Shown here: one piece after another, positions 38,901 through 49,581 of the stretch | How the letters are laid out: every line of letters begins with the position of its first letter | Numbering within the stretch: position 1 is the stretch's first letter | Program-made: the position numbers and the translations under genes | The notes under the pieces: generated by a model | Told to the model about the DNA's origin: nothing | Databases searched by the model: none | Seen by the model: the letters and a program-made list of their open reading frames with translations, nothing else | Assembly: GCA_943737045.1 (NCBI GenBank) | Contig: CALSFV010000235.1 | Coordinates: 248,001-312,000, forward strand | Reading direction: 5' to 3' | DNA from: Parapristionchus giblindavisi | Lineage: Eukaryota; Nematoda; Chromadorea; Rhabditida; Diplogasteridae | DNA length: 64,000 bases

Positions 38901-39508
38901 CCTTGACAACCAATCAATACTATCCCAATAAATTCACTAAGATACGGTAGACAAGCTACAGTAACCCTGCAGCATTGCCATAATTGCTGCAATACTGTAT
39001 ATTTCACATTCAGACTACATGATTCGTGCGGCATCATTCTCACACGACGGACTACTACTGGCGGTGGGCAGCGAGGACCATACGGTAGATGTGGCTTACG
39101 TCGAAGATGGATCGAGGTACGATAGGGATACGGTACCAGGGGTACAGTAGCAAGTGAGATACAGTTGCCTGTGATCATATGTTCTCTAGGATACGGTAGA
39201 TGATGGGATCGTAGGTACCGTAGGACACGGTAGAATGTAATCGTAGGTCACAGTACAGTATGTTCTCGAATTACGGTAGGATTATAGTGACACTTGTTAC
39301 GCTAACTTTATGTAATTGGTTTTGCGGATTAAGGTACTACCTTGGATTACGGTACTCAACTTTCAGGGTTGCGGGTGTGGCCACTGATTCAGAGACGTAC
39401 TCAATAGCATGGCATCCACGTGCACACTTGCTCGCTCTCGCGTGCGGATCCTCATCTGACTCGCGGAGAGACTCGCGTCTCAAGGTCTACGGATTCCCCA
39501 GTACCTGA
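31837..39508 (+). CDS. thoc-3: THOC3 copy 3, open frame with a rewritten blade
   Basis: Exons: 31837-31941, 32240-32290, 32358-32411, 32792-32851, 33247-33294, 35248-35362, 36848-36954, 37534-37634, 38414-38477, 38673-38775, 39014-39116 and 39367-39508. Compared with copy 1, exon 3 lost one Leu codon and exon 1 ends CAC|GTATAC instead of CAG|GTATAC (Gln to His and a weaker donor). Exon 10 lost one base and exon 11 lost five just after its acceptor. The sum, six, restores the frame: exon 10 is read without stop in another frame (about 31 altered residues, ISRREIVWRWAHRM and on) and exon 11 resumes at DYMIRAASFSHDG. The predicted product is about 350 aa. The WD blade encoded by exon 10 would be destroyed, so function is doubtful. 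Several introns carry transposons. Confidence 0.75.
32853..32946. repeat. (AAT)n microsatellite after exon 4
   Basis: Thirty or so AAT units starting a few bases after the exon 4 donor. Related ATT/AAT runs flank exons 3 and 4 in all copies (7897-7924, 8031-8054, 14540-14619, 18440-18492, 18894-18985, 44102-44184). The poly-Ile and poly-Leu frames here are artefacts. Confidence 0.9.
33401..34418. mobile_element. 1.0 kb foldback, GAGGCCGTTTGCGTAAGA family
   Basis: Inverted repeat with ends GAGGCCGTTTGCGTAAGA, flanked by ATAT on both sides; the site is empty in copies 1 and 2. Arms are about 420 bases. Related to 62465-63430, which has TTAA flanks. It lies in intron 5 of THOC3 copy 3. Confidence 0.85.
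34439..35162. mobile_element. hAT-like 724-bp non-autonomous element
   Basis: Ends CAGGGACGGGCGAA and TTCGCCCATCCCTG with the 8-base duplication CTTGATAA on both sides (34431-34438 and 35163-35170). CAGGG-type ends and an 8-base duplication are hAT hallmarks (family knowledge). The inside is A/T-rich with many CGAAAAA motifs and has no transposase. Confidence 0.85.
35515..36740. mobile_element. Merlin-like DNA transposon, 1226 bp, transposase truncated
   Basis: Terminal repeats GGCGCTTGTTCCGCAAATGT and ACATTTGCGGAACAAACGCC continue inwards for about 50 bases. The 8-base duplication GCGCTAGC flanks it on both sides (35507-35514 and 36741-36748); copies 1 and 2 show the empty site. Merlin elements make 8-9 bp duplications (family knowledge), and the internal zinc-ribbon fragment agrees. 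It lies in intron 6 of THOC3 copy 3. Confidence 0.85.
35948..36340 (-). pseudogene. ISXO2/Merlin-type transposase, N-terminal fragment
   Basis: An open frame of about 130 codons holds a zinc-ribbon pattern: CICGRTMTL at one end and WWFICPDRTCYKRVSIARGT followed by IFE at the other. This is the typical N-terminal zinc ribbon of IS1016/ISXO2-like transposases (C-x-C-G ... W-x-C-x5-C ... S-x-R-G-T-x-F). The DDE catalytic domain is absent; after IFE the frame drifts into unrelated residues. The open frame extends further upstream (PTVPTPPLPNPLTAG). A second copy is at 47185-47577. Confidence 0.7.
36968..37335 (-). mobile_element. Retroposon-like insertion with (TACA)n tail
   Basis: About 367 bases inserted in intron 7, flanked by CGGTAGCTCT on both sides. 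The left end is a TACATACATAC run, which in minus orientation would be the 3' tail. No coding sequence was seen. Copy 2 shows the empty site. A second copy is at 48205-48572. Likely a SINE or a LINE 3' fragment. Confidence 0.65.
37845..38343 (-). mobile_element. 5'-truncated non-LTR retrotransposon (LINE) fragment
   Basis: In minus orientation, 38324 to 38046 encodes the end of a reverse transcriptase ORF, with RNEKLDLETLEHRRSIIDI and GLNFSNSGSRFQYRHNNFF, ending at a stop followed by a 3' UTR and an (AT)n tail near 37845. The target TATGACTCAGTATCCCTC is duplicated at its right side. It lies in intron 8 of THOC3 copy 3; the second copy is at 49079-49581. The ending resembles that of the LINE at 42508. 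Confidence 0.8.
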
Positions 39509-42507
39509 AGGGTACGGTAGTTGCCAAATTATGGATTGCGAACTGACTTTTTAAAGCTATCGTTTTTCCACCACTTAATATGATCTTCTACCATACGCCC
39601 ACACTCAATTTCTTTGGTACCGTTCTTTTCTACCTGAATTAATTATCGATTATTGCAATTACGTTGTTTATTTTTGTACTATATATCATTAACCTTTGTT
39701 GAAAAATCCCCCTTCTGAATTGTTCGTTGTTTTTTACCTCATGTGAGTAAAGATTTCGCATTTTTTCACACCGATAAAATCACTGTTCATACTTTCAAAA
39801 CGTATTGTTTGGCTTTGCTGTTCGATAAACATACAATACAATAACAAAGCAAAAAAAAATGAAATAAATAAATGTAATACAATACACTCCATCAGACCTA
39901 TTCAAAGCTGGGGGGGGGGGGGGAATCTACAGCGTAGCCTAAAAGTCGTGAGACACTTTCATTTTTTTATAACTTTTGTTCCAGGAAAGCGATCAAGCTG
40001 ATCTGTCGACTAAATGCAGAGAATTTATCAAGGGATACAAACATGATGTGTGTGTGCTATTAAATCCCATTTAAGATTTGATAGGTTAACCCCGTGTTCA
40101 ATGGCGAGATGAGTTCAAGAGGATCAATGCGCGATGGTGGTCAATACCAGTGGAGGAACTGAAGAACGGCCCTCCTTTGATCAAGTATAATACTTGATAT
40201 GAATAAATTGATTGATTGTGTTTGTGTGTCTTTAAGATGTGCTCACGAGTCGTTCTATATAGATTCTATATAGGCCACTCCATCCGTCAAATTGCCAGAG
40301 AGAATATCTATTGACCTTACTCTCAATCTCTATCAGCATTGATTTTAAATAAAGGCACACACGAGCTAATTTTACTCTCCGTTCTGCATAGGCATCCATG
40401 AACGTTGGCAAACTGTTTGCCGGCAAACGTGACGTCACAAACGTAGGCGGAGGCGTTTGCCAGAGATCCCCCTACTCTTTTGACGTCACGTTTGCCGGCA
40501 AAAGGTTTGCCAACGTTCATGGATACGGTCCCTGACAATACTCTCTCGTAGACAAAGAAAGCGAGAGAAAGAATTTGCATGAGCGGAGAGTTTCAAATTA
40601 ATTGCAAGTTTGTACACATGAGCACAAAATCTGAAAAAAGGGCTCGTAGGAATGGATCGACAATGATATGGGATACACTCACAGAAAAAACCCTAGCTCA
40701 TGTACCCCTGTGCACCAAACACTAAACGGTTAGGGTTTGAAACACTTGTATCTAAGGGTTTCTCAGGGTAGGGCTTCAAAACCCTTAAGTGCAAGTGTTT
40801 CAAGCCCTAACCGTTTAGTGTTTGGTGCACAGGGGTACATGAGCTAGGGTTTTTTCTGTGAGTGTATGTTTCACGATATTCTTTTTAGTTTCAACATTAA
40901 TGAAGCAGTTGGTGGGAAACGACTGTCAGTTGAAACTAACAATAAATGCATCAGTGACGACGTCTTCTCAACACAGATGAATTAATCCTAATCCGAAAAA
41001 AACAATAATTTTTCAAATTAAAAATACAAATAAAATGACCAACAAAAATTTTTAAACTATTTTTTTGAGTAAAGAAAAGTCTACCTCGAAAATAGTCAGT
41101 TCGCGATAACTACTCATTTATGGGACCTTTGCCAAGCCATGGTCAAAAGCGTAGGGGTAGGGGAATACGGTATATACATCAGAGTGCACAAAGGTTGGCT
41201 GAGTAGGGAGAATCTTTTGAACCCTTGCTGGGTGTCGAACATTTCAAGCCGAGCAACCCTTGTTGTTCTGCTGGCCCCTCTTATCCACTGGATCACGGGT
41301 CCCCATTAGTAGCAGGAGTGAATAGAACTCATATACTGAGCGTGTCTATCGCAGTGGATCCATTTTATATAGCGATCTAAGCCCCGCCCATTTGACTGCA
41401 CGGGGATGGACACCCATTATAGTCAAGTAACGCTTTGTACAACACCCCAAAATTTTATTAACAAAATCAGAAGAAATCAAGGATGGTAGATTCACAGCGT
41501 TGAAAGTTGAGTAGACGGACAGTAGTTGATTCAGCAAACGACCGCTCGACTAGGAGATGTAAACAGAGATTGGGAGAGTTGATGAGAAACGTCCTTTAGT
41601 GAGTCATGCATCAGTCAGCATTTCCATTCTACGTTATCAACATATACTCTTCTACCAATTAAAGACACACTCCGAGCTAATTTGAATCTCTCTGCTCTGG
41701 CCCAGCCCTCTCGCAAACGAAGAAAGCTAGAGAACATTTCCAGAGCAGAGAGGGTCAAATTAGCTCGGAGTGAGCCTATAAATGTCTGTTTATAACAGTG
41801 TTCCGAAATTGTGATAAAAGGCATGAAGTGGAAACGATCGATAAAATGTTAAACGTATCTGACTAATTCCGAGAGAGAAAGTGGTTGTGGTTGTGCAGAA
41901 GATCCACTATCCGAGTGAAGAGTAGAAGACATTTTCTTGACCGTATTTGATTAGGTAGAGCATTAGCAATCAATCAATATTGTGTTTGTGAGCATATCGG
42001 ATTGTTATAATCGATCAAGTGATGATATCTGATTGGATGGGAAGGGGTAATGTAGATGATTGGGAATATTGATTGATATTGATTTTTATTATCATGTGCA
42101 TCTTTCATCAAAAGGCGACTAACGTTAGTCTTTTGTTGAAGGCGGAATATTAATTGGTTAATATCGATTAATCAGTATTAGTTAGAAATCAATAATGGTA
42201 TTATTAAGAAATTATCGGATATTATTAATTAGTTACCCATCAATCGATAATGGTGGTGGAACGCTCGCGTCGAATGGTTGCCCGTGGCACGAGTCTCGAG
42301 GACTTTGTCGACTACTTCGCGTCGAACAAGCGCATCCGGCCCTTCGAACTGCACGTATACGGTAGTGCGAGGGATTACGGTAGTGAGGGGTTACTGTAGG
42401 TGTATGGTAGTTCAGGGGATTACGGTAGTTAGGGGTTATTGTAGTGATGCGTTACTGTAAATGACAGGTGCTAGATTGCGTGATTAAGTAGTAAGTTTTT
42501 GAATAAG

Positions 42508-43340
42508 TGTAATTCGTGTAATTCGCTGCACCTAGGTAGATCTAACCCTATGCGAAAATACATTATCGGAACATCATCGCTACAACAGAGGGATTTGGTT
42601 AAGGATCTTGGCTTCCTCATTCAGAAGACCCTAACTTTCTCTACCCACAGCAGGCAAACAGCTGCAAAAGCGAAAACTGCATGCCACATAATCCTAAGAG
42701 CTCTGCGCACCAAAAATGCAACCACCCTAGTAAAAACTTATTCAATATATATAAGGCCCATACTTGAAAGTGCATCTACAGTTTTTAATCCATACCAAAA
42801 AGGTGACAAAAAGATCTTAGAACGAGTACAGAATTATTTCACTAGACGAGTATTCAAGCGCTGTTTTAATGCAGCGTGGGATTCAATGCCGAAAGTTTCC
42901 CTTAGGAATAAACAACTAAATTTAGACACTCTTGAAAAGCGTAGAGAAGAAATAGATATCAAAGCTGCAATGAAATTTATCAGAGGTAAATATAGGATCT
43001 CAAATGTGAAACCTCACTACTTTCGCCCTTATATCACACATAATGGTCTCAATTTCAACAACCCAGGCTCACGCTTTCACTACAGGCATAATAGCTTCTT
43101 TCCTAGAGCGGCAAGGCTGCTAGTGCAACCGAAAAACCGGATTACCTTTAGTTTCCCTGAGTGAAAATTGATTGATGTGATCTTCCTATTCCCCATCGTA
43201 ATTCTATTTCGACAGTTCTTGTGTTCACCAAAAATCATCTCAACCATTTCTATCTGTTCATCTCATTTATTCACACATTTCATTTTATTTGTTCTTTTCT
43301 GTACCGTGTTTCCTTGAAAACGCATAAATATTATTATAAG
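42508..43340 (+). mobile_element. 5'-truncated LINE insertion unique to copy 4
   Basis: An 833-base insert absent from the otherwise identical copy 3; ATAAG is repeated at both ends as a target duplication. It carries the C-terminal part of a reverse transcriptase ORF up to the stop at 43162-43164, with DLGFLIQKTLTFSTHSRQ, IYIRPILESASTVFNPY and RVQNYFTRRVF, features of CR1/Jockey-like elements. A 3' UTR of about 170 bases follows, ending AATATTATTAT. It must postdate the 10.4 kb duplication or have been lost from copy 3. Confidence 0.9.
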
Positions 43341-44099
43341 CGGGTAGTTTTGGACTCCAGTAACTCCATCGAGTCATGTATGCTTACTTGGGTGTATATC
43401 AACAAATCGAAACGAGAATTCACTGGGATGCGCTGTGATTTAGCAGCAAAATGCGTTTCTTGATCTGCTCTTTGATCTTTTGCAGTCCCAGCGGAGCTAC
43501 TCCCAAATAGACGGTTCTTCGCGCTACGGTGGATCAGTAAGTCTTTTTATTATTATTATTATTATTTATTATTATTTTATAATGTATGTTTACTATTGTT
43601 CAGTCGTCTACTACCAACAACATGTATTCTGTATCGTGGAACTGCGATGGAACTCAGGTGTGTTTTAATTAAATAATTAATAATAATAATAATAATAATA
43701 AATAATAACAACAATGAGAATAACTGTGATGTTTTCTTTCACTTTCAATTATAGCTTTCCACGAAGAATGATTGAAGACGTGGAGAGATTTATTTATATA
43801 TGATTTCTCTTCCACCAGAAAACACCTGGTTGAATATGCATAATAATAATAATAATTCGTTCAATTGAACGCTTCGGGGGATCGGATATATCCGTTAGTT
43901 ATATCTGTTTGAAGGATGGCCGTAACCATGGTGGCCAATTATATTAATTAATTATTATTCTTTATAAAAATTATATACTTTGAAAATGGCGAAAAATATT
44001 ATTATTATTTTATTTATTTATTTATTTATGATTCAAGATCGCGACGGGCACGCAAGACAAAATCGTATCTGTGGGAACGTTTGACATCAGTGGAAAGGT

Positions 44100-44184
<85 letters not shown>

Positions 44185-44637
44185 TTAATAGTTAATTTTT
44201 CTTTGAAATCAAACAATCAGATGGAAGAAGAATTAAGAATCTTGTATTTTCCAACGGCTAAGTTGGAGTTGTGAAGCATGAGTGTGATTGGCTCACAACG
44301 TTTCCAGAGATAGATATTAGGTAGATCGAATGTGAGGGAGTACGCAAGTGTGGGAGAGCACAAACGGTGAAAGTGTACCATACCGTAATTGTTTTGGCAT
44401 TTTGCCAAATTTTCAATGACCGTTGGTCTATTCAGAATTTGCTCTTGCTAATGTAATCATTTATTTAATCGCCATATTTTCAGTTCCGCCAGACACTCTG
44501 CGGCACCAAACACATGGAATCCGTCAATAAGGTAGGTAGATCAGGGACTGATGGTCAGGGTTATATGGATTATCGATTGATTGATCGATAATTTACCGTA
44601 ACATCAAGAATTATTGATTGATTAGTCGACCTTATAT

Positions 44638-45655
44638 GAGGCCGTTTGCGTAAGACTCGACTAAGTGCCGGCACAGTAAAAAAATCAAATTTTGGGGATC
44701 GGGGTTCTCAAGGGTGCTCATGACGATGGTCACGTTCATTTTGCACCTAGAGCCACCGTTGAGGCCAGACGACGTCGCGTTGAAATCGCGTTTTTAGTCA
44801 TTTCTCGTGACCCGATAGTGCTAAAAATTGCACAATATATCCTCAGGAGCAGAATTTGATGGCGATCACGCCTGTCTAATTCATTTTTCATGGAAAAATT
44901 TCAGAAATTTTCAAAATTGGAAATTCAGTCGATGGAAAAAGTCCGTTTTGCGAGATACATAGATCGGACCGGAATGGCATCAGGATTCCCTAGAAAAAAT
45001 TTCAGCCAATTTGCGCCCGAGTCATTCGAGATAATCAACTTTTAGTGTAGTCATTTTGGCGTTGAAGAGTATTAAAGATGCTAGAGAGTATGGAATTGTG
45101 AGAGAGCAGAGAAGGTTGAAGGTAAGGGCATTCCGTCCACTCTTCATTCCCATCCTGATCGTCTCACCTGCCTCTTTGCTCTCTCGCCCCAGCACACTCT
45201 CTCGTCTCTTGCCTCCGCATCAACGGTAAAATGACTACACTAAAAGTTGATTATCTCGAATGACTCGGGCGCAAATTGGCTGAAATTTTTTCTATGGAAT
45301 CCTGATGTCATTCCGGTCCGATCTATGTATCTCGCAAAACGGACTTTTTCCATCTACTGAATTTCCAATTTTGAAAATTTCTGAAATTTTCCATGAAAAA
45401 TGAATTAGACAGGCGTGATCGCCATCAAATTCTGCCCCTGAGGGTATATTGTGCAATTTTTAGCACTATCGGATCAAGAGAAATGACGAAAAACGCGATT
45501 TCAACGCGACGTCGTCTGGCCTCAACGGTGTATCTAGGTGCAAAATGAACGTGACCATCATCATAAGCACCCTTGAGAACCTCGATCTCCAAAATTTGAT
45601 TTTTTTACTGTGCCAAATTTTATTTCTTTTAGTCGATTCTTACGCAAACGGCCTC
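44638..45655. mobile_element. GAGGCCGTTTGCG foldback, second copy
   Basis: Duplicate of 33401-34418 with the same ATAT flanks; present through segmental duplication. Confidence 0.85.
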
Positions 45656-45675
45656 ATATCATGATGTCTTGATAA

Positions 45676-46399
45676 CAGGGACGGGCGAACAGGATCGGGC
45701 GAAAAAAATTCGAAAACGAAAAATTTTCGTTTCAAAACCTCGAAAAATTCGAAAAAAATCCAATTTTACTGTTAAAGTCATTTATAATGTTGAAATCTTT
45801 GAGCTCGAAAGTCATTCTTTATTGGATGCTTCCAGAAAACTTATTTAGGCAAAATATGGAAGAAGAAGAAACAATAAGAAACGTAAATTCGACACAACTT
45901 CACCTCAAACGAAACTCATGAGAGGAATATTGACATTGAGAAAAATCAGAGATTCGAAAGAGGAATGAGAGACAACGATTGTCGGTCAGGATGGTTACCA
46001 CAGTAGAGAAAAATCTTCCCACTTCCATACTTCCAGGGAGGGATTTTTTTCACATGAATTTTTCATGCTAGATGTTCGTGAATTTGGCTTGAAATTATAT
46101 GGAAAAACAATCGTTAGCGATTCAGAAAAAGTGAAAATACAGTAAGAACTCGATCATTTCTCGAGTGGAAAACATACAGTATGAAAAAAAAGTATTGAAT
46201 TTCTTTCGAAAATACCTTTTTTGTAGTTGAACATCCCGTTTTCCCTATATTTCGTTGGTTTTGAACTCCCAGAATATCTAGTGTAAAACTCGAAAAATTT
46301 CCGAGAAAGACGAAAAATTTTTCGATCGAACAATTTTTCGTCTGGGGGTCGAAAAAAACGAAGAAAACGAACACGAAAAATCTTTTTCGCCCATCCCTG
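45676..46399. mobile_element. hAT-like element, second copy
   Basis: Duplicate of 34439-35162 with the same CTTGATAA flanks. Confidence 0.85.
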
Positions 46400-46751
46400 C
46401 TTGATAATATGTTCTAGCCATTACCTACCGTAGGCTAGTTGATTATTGATTTTTTTTGCGTAATTATCGATTTATCGATTATAGATCGCATGGCATCCGT
46501 CCAATCCCTCGCTGCTAGCGTCCGCGTCCGCCGACCTCTCCGTATGCATCTGGGACACGCGGCAGAAGAACGCGAAACCTGGAAGGATTTCCACTAAAGG
46601 TACGGTAGGGTGGGGATTTAGGAGGTGTACTGTAGGCTTCTCAAAACTCTCTCGGTCTCTCTTTCTTGATGTGCAGTTTGGCAATGTGCCAAATTGAATA
46701 AAAAAACTGAATATACATACTTTTCCTCCTATTTTGAAACGCTGCGCTAGC

Positions 46752-47977
46752 GGCGCTTGTTCCGCAAATGTGCACACTTGCCACGCCCCCTTTAAGCCCC
46801 GCCCCCTTTTCCAGGCAGATAGCAAGGAAGGGGGGGGGAGGCCCCAGCCGGCTCCTGCTCGGCGACTTCTCCAAGAAGATGGAGAAGTCCGGGGCAGGGA
46901 AGGGACTTCATCGCGAAGTCCCTTCCCCAAACAAAAATGCTCTCGAATGAGAGAGGCGCAACTGATGAATCAGAGGCGAAGAATGAGCAGGCCGAGGCTA
47001 TTTATAGGGGGCGATACAAACTACAAGCCTCGCATGCGCGCTCTCTCGCTAGAACAAGCTCTCTCGCTTACTCTCACTGTCCAGCTCTCTCTCCTCTCTC
47101 ATCTCCCCTGTGTGTCTTACCTGGTTTGTCTGTATGTCTGTGCTCTAACCAGAACGTGCTATCAAATTTATTAATGAAGAAATTTTAATGAGTGAATCGA
47201 CTAATTGGTATGGAAAGAATGAACATCGGTAATAACCGAAGAGTAAGGTGATCGGTAACGAATGAACAGAATATACAAATCGGCTCAAAGATCGTTCCCC
47301 TTGCAATTGAAACTCTCTTGTAGCAAGTTCTGTCGGGGCAGATGAACCACCATGAGAATTGATTTCTTTCTGTTTTCTTGAGAGTCATCGTACGGCCGCA
47401 TATGCAAGTCTTGCTTGATGACAACAAACCCATACTTTTCATTTGTTCAATGTGTGTTTCCTTAGGAAGGGACAGAAACATCTCTAGCTGTCGAGAATTC
47501 ACACCCTTGAATAGATTTAGAGCTTCGCTGTGGGGCGGTAAACCATCCTCCCAATTTGGGTAACTACCAGCCGTCAAAGGATTAGGAAGTGGGGGCGTTG
47601 GTACGGTAGGCTTGACGGGAGAATCGGTCGATCCAAAACTAACATCACTGAAGAGAATCGGAAAGCTGGGGGATTTGGGAGAAGACTCGGAGACGGGGAT
47701 ATTGACATAATTAGACTGATAGAATGAGATAAACCTTGTTTTACCCCGCGTATTGCCATCTTGTTAGGTCATCATTAGTTAATCAAGAGCGAGAGAGAGA
47801 GAGCTTTGAGATATGAGAGAGTGAGCGCTAGAGAGCGTTGACATATGAGAGACTGCGCAAGATGCCGAGAGAGAGGTGAGAGAGCGTTCAGATATGAGAG
47901 AGTACGCAGTGCACGGTTGGAGGGGGGAGGGGCTTGAAGGGGGTGTGGCAAGTGTGCACATTTGCGGAACAAACGCC
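46752..47977. mobile_element. Merlin-like transposon, second copy
   Basis: Duplicate of 35515-36740 with GCGCTAGC flanks and the same truncated minus-strand transposase (47185-47577). Confidence 0.85.
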
Positions 47978-49078
47978 GCGCTAGCTGCCTTATTTGATGC
48001 TGTCTGTGATATAATCGATAAGCCGTTATCGATTGATTTGATTCATAATCAATAGCCTCCACCTACCATATCCCTTTCGTTCAGCCGCGTCAACGAGCGT
48101 CTCGTGGTCGCCGTGCGGTCAGTATCTCGTCGTCGGAGACAAGGACGAGCGACTGTCCCTGATTGAGGGACGCACATTCTCAATTGGAAAGGTATACGGT
48201 AGCTCTTACATACATACATGCATACATACATACATACATATTTATCCTATCAGCACATTAAATGCAGAGGGGGCCAAAACAGGGGGATTCTTCTTATCCA
48301 CAAGATTTATCCTTTCGTCTCTGAGAGAATTCATCTCCATTCAAGAAAACGTCAGCATATTAAACTTGATTAGAATAGTCGAAAAACACACGAAAACTTG
48401 ACGTTGTTCGTCCAATCGGCCTGCTTGACAATACGGATATACCGCTCCTGACTTTCCAAGGTCTACTAGGAGGGGAATCAACTGTTGGTCCTCTTCTCTT
48501 GATGGAATAGGCGAGAGCGGAGAGATAATAGTCCAACCGACCGAACCGCAGAGAGAAAAGGCAGAAGAATGTCGGTAGCTCTATCTATCTCGAATTACGG
48601 TTACGGTAGCTAGTGTTCAAATGATGGTTACGGTAACCCGCAAACTGAATATATGTTATGCTCGGAGATACTGTGGTAACAGCAGATTATGCCCATTTTT
48701 CGTTCGAGCGGATACTCTGGCTGTATTGTATTATTGATTTATCGATTGATTTATTGATTGACTATTCAGACGGTGGACTTCAATCGTCTCGAGGTGAACG
48801 AGTTCGTGTACGACCACACGGGCAACCATCTCATCGTGGCACTCGGATCGGGCAAGATGGGCATTGTTGAGTGAGTAGTTCGTTTTAGAGTGATGTGGAA
48901 AAATTCGTGGCACTCGGATAGGGCAAGATGGGCATTGTTGAGTGAGTAGTTCGTTTTAGAGTGACGTGGAAAAAATCGCCAATACACATATACACGTGTT
49001 GATGTGCAAAATTGACCATTTGTTCGACAATACACTAAAACATATACACGTGCTGTGTGGGGATTTATATCATCATTG

Positions 49079-49581
49079 GTATATATATATATATATATAT
49101 TTATTCACATTTAGCGAACAAATGATGTGAAACAAATAAATAAACAAATGAAGAAAATAAGGAATGGAATGAAATAGTGCATATGGATTGAGCCTAGAAG
49201 GAGATATCAGTGTTCCTAAGGGACGATAGAATTGGGGGGAGGGAAGAGAATCTGTATGAATAGGCGACAACAGGACATGCAGATCAGTCTCCAACATCAA
49301 AGGAGATTCTATTTTCGGGTTTTGTAAGCAAACGGGCCGCTCGCAAAAAGAAGTTATTGTGCCTGTATTGGAAACGGGACCCTGAATTGGAGAAATTCAA
49401 CCCATTTCTTGTAATATATGTTTTGAAATAGTGATTTTTCTTATTTGAAATCCTAAATTTGCCTCTAAGTAGTTTAATAGAAGTTCTAATGTCTATGATG
49501 GATCTACGGTGTTCGAGGGTTTCTAGATCGAGTTTTTCGTTGCGAACATTTGCCCGCGGCATATTGTCCCACGTTGATTTT
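49079..49581 (-). mobile_element. LINE fragment, second copy
   Basis: Duplicate of 37845-38343; reverse transcriptase end on the minus strand at 49284-49562, with an (AT)n tail three AT units or fewer different in length. Confidence 0.8.

Larger units (their letters stand above)
29276..39520. repeat. 10.4 kb tandem duplication, unit 1 (contains THOC3 copy 3)
   Basis: Matches 39689-50759 almost base for base; the offset is 10413 at first, then 11246 after a LINE insertion in the second unit. Differences seen are single bases, simple-repeat lengths and one indel in exon 10. Confidence 0.92.
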
